Assembly (NCBI RefSeq): GCF_002099425.1
Contig: NW_018344226.1
Coordinates: 1,736,001 to 1,800,000, forward strand
Source of the DNA: Phascolarctos cinereus
Lineage: Eukaryota; Chordata; Mammalia; Diprotodontia; Phascolarctidae
Direction: 5' to 3'
Length of the DNA stretch: 64,000 nucleotides
The notes under the pieces were generated by a model, which saw nothing but the letters and a program-made list of their open reading frames with translations, did not search any database and was not told the DNA's origin. The first letter of the stretch is position 1, and every line of letters begins with the position of its first letter. This document shows positions 35,180-47,627 of this stretch, piece after piece. The translations under genes and the position numbers were made by a program.

Positions 35180-35450
35180 CCAACCAACCTATTCTAAAAG
35201 GACAGGGCATTGAACAAAAAGTCAGGAAAATCTGGGTTCAAATCCATCCTCATGCACGTAGTAGCTGTGTAATCATGGGTAAGTCACTTACCCTGTTTCA
35301 GACTCAGTTTCCTCATCTGTAAAATGGGAATAATAATATCTGTAGCACTTCTCTCACAGGGCTGTCATAAGGATCAAAGGATTAACGTATGCTAGGACAC
35401 TACAAATCTTAAAGCGGTCTATGATGTTCATTGTCATCACTGTTATTATT
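35180..35450 (+). repeat. CORE-SINE, long tail type
   Basis: 'ctgggttcaaatccatcctc', 'gtaagtcacttaccctgttt', 'cagtttcctcatctgtaaaa', then 'gctgtcataaggatcaaagg'. A second head fragment follows at 35525-35590 ('gaggcagtgtggtatagtag'). Confidence 0.82.
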
Positions 35451-35639
35451 ACTTTGACTTCATGGGTTCTAATCAGTGGGATTATCATTCAGTTTCCTGT
35501 ATTTGGCTCTTGCAGCATAGTATGTGAGAGGCAGTGTGGTATAGTAGAAGGAATACAGAAACAGGAGTCTTGCCTTACCTCATATTACATTGAAAAAATT
35601 AAGTTTTAATTTTTTCAAAACTATATCCCTCCTCCTCAT

Positions 35640-37310
35640 TTCACATCTCCCAGATGCCTTCTGACACTATCTCCTTCATCCCTGACTCACATAATGAGGT
35701 GGTCTTTCTCTTTTTCAAGGCAAATCCCTCTAAATCATCCCCACTGTTTCCTATCTTCAAACTTTCCTTGTCTACTGGCTGCTTCCCTACCAGTTATGAA
35801 CATGCCAATATCTCCTCCAACCTCAAAAAAACCCCAACTTGATCCATTCATCCTCCTAGCCATCATCGCTATCTCTCCTCCCTTTGGGAGCTAAACTCCT
35901 TGAGAAGACCCTTGACAACCAGTGCCTCCAGATCCTTTCCTCTCACTCTCTTAATTTTCTGCAGTCTGGCTTCTGGCCTCATCATTCAACTGAAACGACT
36001 CTCACCAAATCTCTCAATTTCTCCCAATCCTCATCCTTCTTGATATCTCTGCAGCCTTTGACACTGCTTATCTAACCCTTTTCCTTGATACTCTCCTCTC
36101 TCTAGGTTTTCATCACATGACTCTCCCCTAGCTCCCCTCCTACCCCATAATCACTTCTTCTCAGTCTCCTTTGCTGGATGCTCATTCAGGTCATGCCTAC
36201 TCACCATAAATGTCCCACAGGGCTCTGCCCTGGGCCCTTTTCTCATTTCCCTCTATGATATTTCACTTGGTGATCTCATAAACACCTATGCCAATGACTC
36301 TCCAATCTATTTAGCCAGCTCTACGCTCTTTGCTAATTTCAGTCTTACTTCTCCAACCGCCATTTATGCATCTTAAACTGAATGTCTTGTAGCCATCTTA
36401 TATTCAACATGTCCAACACTGAACTCATTATCTTGCCCCCAAAGATATCCCCTGCCCCTAACTTCTCTATTACTATTAAGGATACCATTATCCTCCCAGT
36501 AACGTAGGCTTACAACCTAAGTACCATCCTCCACTCTCTCTCCCCCTCCCCATTTTCAATCTATTGCCAAGATCTGCTGTTTTTTACCTTTGCATCATCT
36601 CCTGCATATAACCCTTTCTTTCCTAGCACAAGCCCTCATTACTCACACCTTGACTACTGACTGCAATAGCCTGCTGGTTAGTCTTCCTGCTTTGTCTCAA
36701 CCCACTGCAGTTCATTCTCCACTGAGCTGCCAAAGTGATCTTTAAGCACAGATCTGACCATATCACCTCCTACTCAATAAACTCCAGTGGCTACTGTGAT
36801 CTACCCCACCAAATATAAAATCCTTTATTTGGTGTTCAAAAAACTTCATAACTGCTGTGCCCCCATAACTTTACAGTTGTCTTACACATGACATCTGCAA
36901 CATACCCTAGAATCCAGTGACAGTGGTCTCCCTGCAGTTCTTCACATGAGATATTCTATCTCCCAACTCTGAGCATTTTCACTGGCTGTTTTCCATACCT
37001 AGAATTCTCTTCCCCCCTCATCTCATCTCATCTCCTGGCTTCTTTCAAGTCCCAGATAAAAATCTTACCTTCTATAGGAAGCCTTTTCTGATCACCCTTA
37101 ACTCTAGTGCCTTTCCTCTGTTAATTATCACCAATTTATCCTGAATGCAGCTTCTCTGTATTATGTTTGTTCGTTTACTCTCCCATTGGACTGGGGGCTC
37201 CTTGACAGCAGGGACTGCTTTTCACTGTGTTGCCAGCATTTAGCGCAATGCTGGGAACATAGTAGTTGTTCAATATATTTTTACTGACAAACTGACTCAA
37301 TCAGAAGAAC
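35640..37310 (+). repeat. L2 LINE with reverse-transcriptase remnant
   Basis: Frames read the L2 RT in order: 'LISLQPLTLL'/'SAAFDTA' at about 36045-36070, a 'VPQGSALGP'-like stretch at about 36215-36240, and a 'YANDSPIYLA'-like (YADD-type) stretch at about 36288-36315. The ORF C-terminal region and the 3' tail follow ('tggactgggggctccttgac', 'tagtagttgttcaatatatt', 37175-37290). Many stops and frameshifts break it. L2 is an ancient mammalian LINE. Confidence 0.8.
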
Positions 37311-37319
37311 ATGAGAGTT

Positions 37320-37495
37320 AAAATCCAGAATCTAATGCTTCTCATCTGAGTGATGCCAGGCAAGGCAGTGTTAACCTCTCCGGCTGCAATATGTTCTCAT
37401 CTGTAAAAGCAGGATAATAACGTTTGAACTACGTGTTTCACAGTTATCCTAAGGAAATCAATGTAAAGAATATAAAATATTATAAATGTGAATTA
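37320..37495 (+). repeat. CORE-SINE, long tail type, diverged
   Basis: 'aggcaaggcagtgttaacct', 'tgttctcatctgtaaaagca' and 'tgtaaagaatataaaatatt'. Confidence 0.6.
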
Positions 37496-37499
37496 GCTA

Positions 37500-38035
37500 C
37501 CCCCCACATATCATTCTCCACAGTGATTCACCAAACTTTTTTCCTCTTTCCTCGCTCCTAATCCCAACACTGACAGCCAAGGACTTAGCCTGTCATGATA
37601 TACATGCCCAAGTCAGCAACAGTTTCTTCTGCTGACTCTAATCTCACCCAGAAATGTGCTACGATGCACTTGTAATGTCTTCTTTTGTATCATATCAATT
37701 TGTACATCACATCTTGTTCCTTGCATATAAGCTTCATAAGGCTTATCATTATACTTCCCCTAGTTCCTTTGAAATGAAAGAGTTCCTATAAAATGGAAGC
37801 CTACCTGACAGATTCTTAGAGATACAAATAAAAGATCTGACGTGGTGGATTTTATTGTTATCCCAAAACAATAACATTTCATGGGACACTTGGTCATCTT
37901 GTACTGCAGTGCTGTGCCATGAAGATAAATGAAGATAATTAAAGCTTATGTGCCAATACATTCTGCAGAGCATGAGGAGGTGAAAAATCTATTTTTTTTT
38001 ACTACTAACTCCATATATTATACAAACACCCACAC
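37500..38035. other. Unassigned interval
   Basis: No repeat or exon can be named. Confidence 0.3.
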
Positions 38036-38039
38036 ACAC

Positions 38040-38760
38040 TTTAACATTTGGTGACTTCAATGCAAAGATGGGCATAGAAGTCAGCAAAAAAATTTTTGGA
38101 AAACACAAAAATTACTGAGCTTAGAGGCTTACAGACTATGTATAAAAGCCTCATGCTTATAGAATATGGATATTTTGTTCAAGAAGATAGTTGGAAGGCC
38201 CTGAACATGATAAGTACCCAATCATATCATCAAAATGGTATTTTAATAATTTAATTCAATTAAATGTCTATTAACAAATAGACACCAGCGTGGTAATCAT
38301 TTCAGAATCAGCTTTCTGTGTGTGAATTATGCCAACTTGTTATAATAAAAATTTTAGGGGCAGCTAGGTGGCGCAGTAGATAGAGCACCGGCCCTGGATT
38401 CAGGAGGACCTGAGTTCAAATTTGGCCTGACACACAACACTTATTAGCTATGTGACCCTGGGCAAATCACTTAACCCCACTGTCTAGCCAAAAACAACAA
38501 AAAATAAAAATTCTACAAAAACAAATTAGAACAAAAAGAAGAAAACATGGTGTGGGCATATATACTCAATATTTTTATAAGAGATTTCAAAAGGTTCTGA
38601 GAAAGGAACAGTAGCATCTCATGGCTTAAAATTCTACAAGATGAGCTAGCCATGAAGAGATGAGAAGGTCCGAAGAATTAAATTTTTAAAATACAAAAAG
38701 AAACAATTCCAACAAAGATAAAAAAGGGGCTATTGCCTAAGACCAACGTTGACATAAGAA
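38040..38760 (+). repeat. RTE-clade LINE endonuclease fossil
   Basis: The frame at 38048 reads FGDFNAKMGIEVS, the endonuclease DFNAK motif of RTE-type LINEs. Further on, 'QIDTSVVIISESAFCV' (about 38277-38325) fits the block that precedes the SDHRLL motif. After an inserted SINE the frame continues with lysine/arginine-rich linker. Stops and small indels are frequent, so it is old. It differs from the BovB-like copy at 13065. The matching RT region appears at 41650-42080, beyond a CR1 copy. Confidence 0.6.
38354..38503 (+). repeat. Short A-tailed SINE in the RTE fossil
   Basis: ATAAAAATT flanks it (38345-38353 and 38504-38512). The body reads 'ggggcagctaggtggcgcag', 'gagttcaaatttggcctgac', 'ggcaaatcacttaaccccac'. 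Confidence 0.88.
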
Positions 38761-39989
38761 ACTAACTTAAGTTCTTAACAGTCCCATAGAAAATATGGAA
38801 GCAATGGGAAGTAACAAAGGATAAAAGTATGGTAATACAGACCTGAAAGAATAGCTTCAGTAATGTCAAAATAAACTGTCACTATTGAGAAAGGCTTAGA
38901 ACAACCAAAGGGTTTTGTCTTGTTTTGCTCTATACTATTCTGGCAAAAGAGTAGAATCAAAGAAGGGTGTGTTGATAAATGTCTAACAAATGGCTTTCCA
39001 AAAGAAATGTACAAACATACTTTTAAGTTTCATTTGCATTATTAACATTTTCTCTTATCACTTTCTTAAGTCTAGACAATCAACAAAACAAGTTACCCCT
39101 TGATTCGTATGTTTGCTGATGACTGAGGTGTAAATGCTAACACTGAAAGTATAATAATTGGTTCAGCACTGGCTCTAGCACAACCCTGGATAGGACTATT
39201 GTTTGGGGATTGGGGGAGGCATGATTATAATGTACACTGGAGAGAAGGCAGAACTGTTCAAATCTTACTTTGTTTGGTTTTCTCTGCCAAGAAAAATGAT
39301 CTTTTCGACTGGGCAACAAGAATGGCTAACGGAAAGCAGGTTTCCAAGATAAATAGGAAGAAAGTAAGAGGGCACACAGTTGTCCTTGATGAGTTCAAGT
39401 TGCCATGCCTACATGAACTACGTGAAGACAGAACTGGCTGGCATGACTGGCCAAACAACTGTGTATTATCTTTCAAAGATTACAGAAAATGGGAAAGGAA
39501 CCACAGGTTTGGAAAAGAGCAAATATGGTCCCAGTTTTCAATGAAATGAGGAGAATGGAATGGTTAAATGCTAGTCCAGGAAGCTTAACTTTGATTACTG
39601 AAAAATCCTAGATAGAATATATTAATAAAAGACATGGTTAATGAGTATGTAGAATAGGAAGCAATGTTCACAAAGAACCAGCAAGATTCCATCAAGGACA
39701 GATTAAAAATAACCTCATTTCTCCTTTTTCAGGGTAAAATTTACAGTACCCTCTTTAGCTACTAGTCTAATCATTTCCCTAGATTTTAGAAAAGCTTTTG
39801 TTATATTCTTTTTCACTGTTCTTTTTGGAAAAGGTACAGATGTACAGCTGATTTTAAAACTGACTGAACAATCTGACTGAAAAGGCTGCGAAGGTCTTTT
39901 ATGGAGTACTCCGGGAATCTGTGCTGGGCCTCATGCTAGTTAACACTTTTTATCAGTAATTTAGATAAAGTCATAATTATCAAGTATGC

Positions 39990-40258
39990 AGATGCTGGAA
40001 GGGATTGTTGTTGTTGTTCAGTCCTTTCAGTCGTGTCTGATGCTTTATGATGCCATTTGGGGTTTTCTTGCCAAAGATACTGGAATGGTTTGCCATTTCC
40101 TTCTTGAGCTCATTTTACAGATGAGAAAACTAAAGCAAACAGGGTTAAGTAACTTGTCCGCACAGCTAGTAAGTGTCTGAATCCAAATCTGAACTCACAA
40201 AGATGAGTCTTCCTGACTCCAGGCCCAGCACCCTATCTACTGTACCATCTACCTGTCC
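39990..40258 (-). repeat. RTE-tailed SINE, antisense, inside the CR1
   Basis: 'gttgttgttgttcagtcctt', 'ggggttttcttgccaaagat', 'cagggttaagtaacttgtcc', 'accctatctactgtaccatc'. CTGGAA at both edges is a likely short TSD. CR1 coding similarity resumes directly after it. Confidence 0.88.
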
Positions 40259-40718
40259 ACTGGAAATAATAGCTCACAGCTTAGAAGCAGAGTTAAAATC
40301 CTAAAAAAGAATAGTAGGCAGAATCTAATATGATGAAATTTAGTAGGGGTAAATAAAATCTTATTCTTGGCCTGAAAAACATTAACATCACAAGTGCAAA
40401 ATGGGGGGAAGATGTAGCTAGGCATTATTTTGACTGAAAAAAAAAAAGATGTAGAAGCTTGGTGGACTGCAAGATCAATATAAAAGACGGCGTGACGTGA
40501 CAAGTAAGAAAGGTAATATGATTTTAGACTACATTAAGAGACCCACAACATCCAAGGCTAGCAAGATGATCATACTGCTGTATTCCACATCCTAGTCAGA
40601 CCACCTATTTTCAAGTCCCAGAAATCTCATTTTAAGGACATCACTGATAAACGAGAAGCATCCAAGGGAAGACTGCTAGGATGATGAAGTACTTGAAGAT
40701 CATGTCATAGGAGTATTT

Positions 40719-41298
40719 TTGTTTTTTTAACCATAATATTTTATTTTCCCCTAATTACATGTTTAAATTACTTTAACATTGTTTTAAAGTTTTAAGTTCC
40801 AAATTCTATTCCTCCCTCCTTTCCCTCTCCCTCCCTGAGAGGGTAAGCAGTACAATATAGGTTATACATGTGTCATCATGTAAAACATTTTCATATTATT
40901 CATTTTGTACAAGAAGATTCAAACACAAAAAGAAAGCAAGTGAAAAATAGTATGCTTCAGTCTGTCAGACATCAGTTTTTTCTCTGGAGGCAGACAGCAT
41001 GTTTCATCACGAGTCCTTTGAGATTGTCTTGGATCATTGTATTGCTGAGAATAGCTAAGTCATTTACAATTCTTCATCATACAATATTGCTGTTACTATG
41101 TACAATATTCTCCTGGTTCTGCTCACTTCACTTCACATCAGTTCATGTAAGTCTCTCCAGATTTTTCTGAAATCATCCTGCTTTTCATTTCTTATAGCAC
41201 AATAATATTCATCATAATTTTATACCACAGCTTGCTCAGCTACTCCCCAAATGATGAGCATCCACCAATTTCCAGTTCTTAGCCACCACAAAAACACT
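40719..41298 (-). mobile_element. L1 3' end inserted in the CR1, with 9-bp TSD
   Basis: GGAGTATTT at 40710-40718 and 41299-41307 flanks it. Its T-rich left edge is the antisense poly(A). The body has 'tcacatcagttcatgtaagt' and 'agcacaataatattcatca', the L1 3' region also seen at 13860-14160. CR1 resumes at 'gttgaaggaacacagac'. Confidence 0.9.
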
Positions 41299-41649
41299 GG
41301 AGTATTTGTTGAAGGAACACAGACTTTTTAACCTGGAGAGAGAAGACTTAGGAGAGAGAGGGGAGCAATATTCAAGTATTTGAAGACCTAGCATGTGGAA
41401 GAGAGACTGGCCATGTCTGTTTGGCCCCAGAAGGCAAAACTAGGAATGAGTAGAAATCGTAAAAAGACAAATTAAGTCAACATAAAGAAAAACCTCTAAA
41501 TCTCTAAATAAAGAACCTCCAAATGCTCATCTAAACATAGAGCTAACCCTAGATTCTTGAAGACTATACTAGTATAGCGCATACTCTGGCAGGTTCTATA
41601 ATACCAGAAAGGATTCAATAATAGCTCTAATATTAGGCCAAGTCTGTTT

Positions 41650-42080
41650 TCCTTACAACCAACCTAGCTAGCTACTTAGAGTCACTTTACCAAGTGGCTG
41701 GTCACACAGTGATTTTTTTTCTTTTTTTTCTTTCTTTTTTTTTTTGGACACAGAAACAAAGATGAACAAAAATAGTCCTCAGTCCTTCTGTGACTCAAGA
41801 AAACATCAAAAACTACCAACATATTTGTCTATTCTCCTATCTATGAAAAATCCTTACGAGAATAGTCTATGCACAAATCAAGGGCATCCTCAAGGAGGAA
41901 ATTACAAGTGATAATCAATAATGGACTGCATCTTATCATTTTACAATTAACTGAAAGATATAGAGAATAGATCGGGGTCAAATTGGAGAGGAACTGGAAT
42001 GACAAGCTGCAGAAACTGGACTTTCATCCATTCAGGCAATAGAATTCTACAGAAGGCTTTAGTGCTGGAGGAGTTGAAAA
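41650..42080 (+). repeat. RTE-clade LINE reverse-transcriptase fossil
   Basis: Around 41805-41930 frames read a degraded 'IKNYQHICLFSYL*KILTRIVYAQIKGILKEEI' type block (quoted pieces: ICLFSYL, ILTRIVYAQIKGILKEEI). It resembles the NYRPISLL..TRII..RI..ILDEE region of RTE RTs. The following codons loosely fit the GF..STIDHI block. It may be the continuation of the endonuclease at 38040, split by the CR1 copy. Confidence 0.5.
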
Positions 42081-42084
42081 TTCC

Positions 42085-42890
42085 ACAATCACAGGAGGTC
42101 AGAGCTGGCAGGTGCATTAGGAGTCTGGAGGGGTTAAATTACTTGCCTAAGGTGACACAAGCAGTAAGATTTTTTTTGTGTGTGTGTTTTTTATGTTCAC
42201 ATCACAGTTATTTCTGGATATATCATTTTCCTTTCTTCAACCAAGGAACTTTTCCTTTTAACAAAGAAGGATAAGCAAAACCAACTGATAGAACCTGACA
42301 GAGTATGCAATATCTCACACCCATAGCCCCAGCCCCATCTCTCAAAAGGAGGGAGGTGATATACTCCTACAGCTCCTCTCTGGGACCAAGACTGGTCATT
42401 AAAACTATACAGTAATTCTTTTCATTCACATTGCTGTGGCCATTGTCCTGGTTCTGCTTACTTCATTCTGTATTATTTCAAACTAATAATTCCACGTATC
42501 ACTGAAGTCTTCATAATTATTGTTTCTTGTGGTTCAATAGTTTCCCACTCTATTCATAAGCCATAATTTGTTCAGCCATTCTCCACTTTGTTTCCAAATC
42601 TGCTACCACAAAAAGTGCTTCCATGAGTATTTTGGTGTGTATGGGACTTCTTTCTTTCTTTCTATGTTTCAACTCCTTGTGGCATAAGCCCAGCAGTGGG
42701 ATCTCTTAAATGATTCCAAATTGTTTTCCAAGACAGACCACTTCCTAGCTCCTCCAACAGCATATTAATATACTTCTCCTCCAACAAACAAAAATAGCAT
42801 TTTAGCAGCGCCATTGATTAGAACCTAAATCTTCTGACTCCAAAGCCAGTGATCTTTCCACTATATACTACATTGCTCCCTATATACTAC
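42085..42890 (-). repeat. MIR SINE split by an old L1 3' end
   Basis: MIR is on the left (42095-42165, 'gggttaaattacttgcctaa') and right (42800-42890, 'gaacctaaatcttctgactc', 'gatctttccactatatacta'). Between them (about 42166-42800) lies an antisense old L1 3' region with 'tttgttcagccattctccac' and 'tgctaccacaaaaagtgctt'. Confidence 0.6.
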
Positions 42891-43079
42891 AATGCTCCAA
42901 CATTATTTACTTCCAGCAATAAATGCAATACTTCTTCCTCACTCTCCCTCCCCCACAGTCTGTCTTCATTGCATGCAAGTCTATTTGCCAATAAATAGTT
43001 GTAACCTTCTAGACTTGGTTCCTCTCCCTGTCTTAGCACAAGGATATGGCTCATAAAACTACACCAATCAGCAGGGCTA

Positions 43080-43520
43080 TAAACACATTTGCCGTGCCAA
43101 ACCACTGGCTGTTGCTGATCTATATTAGCTATGTGAAGAGAGGGGGATTAATCCAAGGAGAAATGCTCCGTTTTCAAAAGGCTGATATGTAATATGATGG
43201 AATACAGGCTCTGCAATTTGCATTTGCGGAAAAAAAAAATAGATCAGCTTCTCCAAAACAGAATAATTATTCAAGTGGATCCCCAAAACACAAATCCACT
43301 GACACAGGAAAACAAAGTCCCTCCCAAACTTTGAAAGCCCTACAAATTAGACCAGTTACAGATACAAGCACTCAATGCTACTTAGTAGGAAAGAAGGTGA
43401 ACAATGTGAAAGGGAAGGCACATCATCAAAATGAGACGGTAGCCTAAGCAGCTAATTGCTGCCAATTACTAATACAAAACAAGGCCAGAGGGAAATAAGC
43501 ACAAAGGTATTTTCTGATAC
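43080..43520. promoter_or_regulatory. Candidate conserved non-coding element
   Basis: The stretch is repeat-free with motifs such as 'gggggattaatccaagg' (43142), 'gcaatttgcatttgcgg' (43214), 'cagaataattattcaag' (43259) and 'gcagctaattgctgccaatta' (from 43448). Texture alone suggests a regulatory element. Confidence 0.25.
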
Positions 43521-44835
43521 TGACTGTACTGTATTGGGAACTGGGAGGGAAGAGCTTAAAAGCCTTCAAACACCAGCTTAATTTTGCTAGAGTAGTTCAG
43601 AGCTGAACTAGTGTTTCCATCTGCCAACAAGCAGGAGAATCACATTACCTTCCAAAAGTTTTGTTATGTACCCATCTTTACACAGTATTCAGTCTCACCT
43701 TCTGCACAGTCCGTTGAATAGATAAGGAAGCATAAGAAGCAAGAAATAATGATTTTTACTATTGGATTTCCAAAGGATGTCTGTCCAAAAAAGCATTTCT
43801 ACTTAATAGTAGCGGCCCATTTCTTGTTACCAAAGCACTAGTCCCTTCTCACTCAAATAGTCAAGTGAATCTATAATCTCATCAACATGGATGTTTCCTC
43901 CTCACTTTCTCTTGATATTTCAAGGACTGCAACAGAGCACATGGACTGCCCATAAATTTTTCCTTATTCTTACTATATGATTAGCCAAAGCCATCACCTT
44001 TTTTGATCCCACATTTCTTTGATGACATCCACCACTCTAGTTCTTCATCAAAGATTCTTATGTGTTCTGATCCACCATGGGCATCCCCATTTTGACCTCT
44101 GTACTCCTGCTCACACATTTTGTAATTAAATTTCCCTTTATCTCTTCTTTCCATTCTCTTTTTGTACCCTTACAGTCAAAGGAATGAGCTACTCGAGCAA
44201 CCCCTTGGACTTGACCTTTAAAATAGAGAGCAGGAATAGAGAGAGCTGAAAAACGCTGGAGAGAAACAGGATAAAGAGACCAGACTGAAGTCCTTTGTGT
44301 GAAATTCTGGGCATCTGTACAGCAGCTCCTCCCTGCCCACTCCAGTTCTCAGGAAACCAATGGTCCCAGTGACAGCAATAATGCAATTGCAGTGGAGGGA
44401 CAACAGAGTAATCACAAAACCAGGCAAGTAACACAAAGAGGCAGCAGTGAACTATATCAGACAGCAAATCAGGACCTTGCCCTTCACTGGGACTGCTGAG
44501 TAATGTAGACCATGTTGGAGCTCTCTATACCAAAGTTCTTTCCCCTTTGGAGGATGTGGAGGGCAAAGAGGTGAGTACTGTAATTAGTGTATAGCTAACA
44601 TAATTTTGTGAAAGGTGGGGCTCACCAGAGGGAGGGGGGTTGATTTTCTAGAGACCTTAATTATTTTCCCTTTTGGAAGAGCCTCAGTCCAAGGATAGTA
44701 CAATAAATCTGTATATGAGATTTGATTGTAGGTCAGGTATTACATTTTGAGATCACAAAACACTGAGTTCATAAAATTCATTTCAGTTTTGACTACCACA
44801 AAGAAACTTTTGTTTTCTTTCTTGATTCTCTATAA
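43521..44835. other. Unassigned interval
   Basis: There is no supported exon. Several open frames of 66-92 codons overlap on opposite strands with no domain. Confidence 0.35.
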
Positions 44836-44839
44836 TACT

Positions 44840-46440
44840 TCCCTCAGAAGTCCTCTCTACCTTGCTCTTCTCAAGTTCCCAATGTCACCCCATCTCTCTC
44901 TCAGAAGATGGCCTTACCTCCTCATTTATTAAGAAAATACAGACTATCCAAGGTGATCTCCTTTATCTCTCAAATCCCACCCCTCAAAATCCTTCCAGTA
45001 TCCTCACCCACCCTCTCCTACTCTACTCCAGTCTACCAGGAAGATAAATGTCTTCCCCTGTCAAGGTCAAACTCCTGTACTTGTACCCTTGATACCAACT
45101 CTCATTGTTTCCTCTAAGAGTCTGCCCCCATAACTTCTCTTCTCCTCTCCTCCCCTCTCCTTCCTTCTCCTGCCTCTCCTTCCCCTCTTTTCTCCTCTCT
45201 CCTTCTGGCTGCTTCTTCCTGTCAACAAACATAATCAGGTCTATTGTTTTTAAAAAAGCTTTTCTTGACCCTGTCATTTCTTCCTCTCTCTTTAGATCTG
45301 TCTTTCTTTTTTCAGTCTAACTCTTGGAAAGATTTAGTTATACTCTCTGCCTTCACTGCCTCACTACCCACACGCTTCTCAATCCCTGGCATTCTGGCTT
45401 ACAGCCCTACCACTCTAGTGAAACTGTCATATCCAAGGTTACTGAGAATTCCTTAATTGCTAAATCTGATGCCCTTTTCTCAATTTTTATCTTCCTATAC
45501 CAGCCTACAGTTTTGGATGCTTCCGTCCACTTACTCCACCTAGATACTTTATTCCTACTAGGTAGCACAGTGGATAGAGACTTGTTCAAGTTTCTCTGCA
45601 AACCTAAACAACAACAAACAAACAAACAAAAAACCTTTCATCCCAAACAGTTACCAACCGCATCTATTTATTCTCCTATGCCCACTGCTCTTACTTACTC
45701 ACTATTCATTTTTTTCCTCAACACTCTAGCAGTCTAACTTTTGTTCCCATGAAATTGAAACTGTGTTCTCAAAATGACCTTTCAAGTCCAATGACCTAAT
45801 AAACAAATCCAATGATCTTTTTGCCCTTATCCCCCCTGACTTCTTTGAAGCCTTTGACACTACTGACTGTCCCCATTCTTCCAGGTTTTCTTTTTTCCTT
45901 AGTTTCTGAGATATCAGTCTCCTGGTTCATCCCCTACTTCCCTAACCACTGCTTGTCTTGACAAAGGCTCCATTTCTCTTAAGTGAATGATCATCAAGAC
46001 TCTGTCCTTAGCCCTCTTCTCACTATGTACTCCTGCCCTTGGCAATTGCATCCACTCCACTGCGGAATTTTTAGTCCACTCAAATTGATCTTTCTGCTAG
46101 TCCTCATACACAGTATATCATCTCTCTTTTCTGTGCCTTTGCCCAGGCTGCCTGCCATCCCTGGAATGCTATCTTTCCTCACCTCTACGTTTTATGATCT
46201 CTGGTTCCTTTTAACACTCATCAAAAGTGCTGCCTTCTTCAGGAGGGGTCTCTTGGTCCCCCTGCTTGTGCTCTACACTCTAAGATGATCCTCTGTCTAC
46301 TTTGCATGTATTTTATATATACTTTTATTTGTTCATGACTCCTTCATTGGAAGATAAGTTCCAGGATCCTTTCATTTTTGTCTCTATATCCCCTGTACCA
46401 AGCAAGCACAGTGATGGGCACATAAGTGCTTACACTTAAG
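44840..46440 (+). repeat. L2 LINE, second long copy
   Basis: Pyrimidine-rich sense strand of L2. Landmarks are 'caaggttactgagaattcct' and 'taattgctaaatctgatgcc' (45435-45475), the FEAFDTTD (SAAFDTVDH-like) stretch at 45847-45870, 'actctgtccttagccctctt' (45999), 'ctgcctgccatccctggaat' (46149), and a 3' tail (46345-46430). The 137-codon frame 45324-45737 is part of this. A CT-rich tract (45135-45205) and a scrap of SINE (45565-45595) lie inside. Many stops. Confidence 0.75.
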
Positions 46441-46639
46441 TTGTTTTGTTTTTTGCTTAATTGAGGCAGTTCTCTATGCCCAGGATGTTCTGTTTCCTCC
46501 AATTTGCTTGATGGCCCAGACAAATCTGCTTATTCTATAAAGTATTCAGTGATTCCCACCCCAAATCATCAATAAACACCCCAGTGCAATGGAAATTTGA
46601 GATCACTGTTTTATACCTCTCTCATACACCTACTGTTTG

Positions 46640-46950
46640 GTATGGCAAAAAGAAAACATGGCAGACTGTATAGAGAGCTTGCCTCTGATATACACTGGCT
46701 GTTTGACCCTGGGTAAGTCATATCATTTCTCAGTGCTTTCAATCAACTTTCTAAATGAGATTTTCAAAGCAACTTTGAATCTGCATGGAAAAGAGAGGTT
46801 CCTCATACCACTGAAACCAGCTCAAGTCCAAGAAAATAATTTTATTTTAGTTATGAATGGGTAATATCTCTCACTAGGCTACATGAGATAATATATCAAA
46901 AACACTTTGAAAACCTTCACACAGTACATAAATGTCAGCTATTGTTATCA
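46640..46950 (+). repeat. CORE-SINE, long tail type, diverged
   Basis: 'gtttgaccctgggtaagtca' on the left and 'tgagataatatatcaaaaac', 'tacataaatgtcagctattg' on the right, with unrelated sequence between. An L2 tail scrap follows (46955-47060). Confidence 0.6.
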
Positions 46951-47060
46951 TTCTGGTCTAGGAGGGCAAGGATCACACCTTATCTAAACTCTGTAGCTCC
47001 CGACATCTTCCTTAGTGCTCTGTGCCCATAAGGCACCTGAGTCACATTTGCCGAGTTGAA

Positions 47061-47399
47061 CTGAAGCCAGAGATCACTACTAAAAAAGAAGACTTCCGTT
47101 TGTAATATTTAAACACTTAATGATTAAACTGTTAGGCCGCATATAAAATGTAAAAAGGGGGGAAAAGGCTATAAAAACTGTGAAAATCAACATTTAAATA
47201 TCATCCCCAAATTGTCAGATCTAGGAAAAAAAGTCACAATTTTTGGTACACTGGGATCATATTTAAGCAACATATTAATTCATTAAACAGTTTTGAACTG
47301 AAGGTCCCTAGCCATGTTATGAAATAAAACTACTCTTCTTTTTTCCCTGCACCCTAAGAATACCAGTTACCTGAGCTGAATATGAGGTTAAGGTTAAGG
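47061..47399. other. Unassigned interval
   Basis: No feature is recognised. Confidence 0.3.
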
Positions 47400-47627
47400 A
47401 CGGTGATAGGCTAATAGGATTCGATTATGAAATGGAGCCCATGGATCATCCAATCCAGGCATGTGCACAGAGACACACACACAGTCATACACACAGACAC
47501 ACATCCCTTCCCATTTGGTAAATGAAGGAACTGAAGCCCATAGGACCACATGGGCCATAAATTGGAAAACCAATATTCAAATCTAGTTCTTCAGACACCA
47601 AATCTAGTGACATTTCTTCTACAGGAG
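47400..47627 (-). repeat. MIR SINE, antisense, with CA-rich insert
   Basis: 'ggagcccatggatcatccaa', a CA/ACAC tract (47470-47505), 'gtaaatgaaggaactgaagc', and 'tcaaatctagttcttcagac'. Confidence 0.55.

Larger units (their letters stand above)
39150..41625 (+). repeat. CR1/L3-clade LINE with RT remnant, doubly interrupted
   Basis: Sense frames give CR1 RT motifs: 'PQVWKRANMVPVFNEMRR' then 'SPGSLTLITEKS' (about 39510-39605, like the WKKANV..NYRPVSLTS block), 'ISLDFRKAF' (39773-39799), a GSVLG-like stretch near 39915, and 'IIKYADAG' near 39973. After a SINE come 'MKFSRG' and 'LGVLVDCK'-like codons. After an L1 insert the frame ends 'NLEREDLGE', then 3' UTR. The open frame 39199-39549 is the N-terminal part of this region, not a host gene. 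Stops and frameshifts are many. The left limit is approximate. Confidence 0.75.

Noticed and set aside
39199-39549. 116-codon plus-strand frame that looks protein-like
   Set aside because: It lies in the CR1/L3 LINE; its C-terminal codons align with the CR1 RT start in another frame. It is not a host gene.
45324-45737. 137-codon plus-strand frame
   Set aside because: It is part of the L2 LINE copy; no independent gene.
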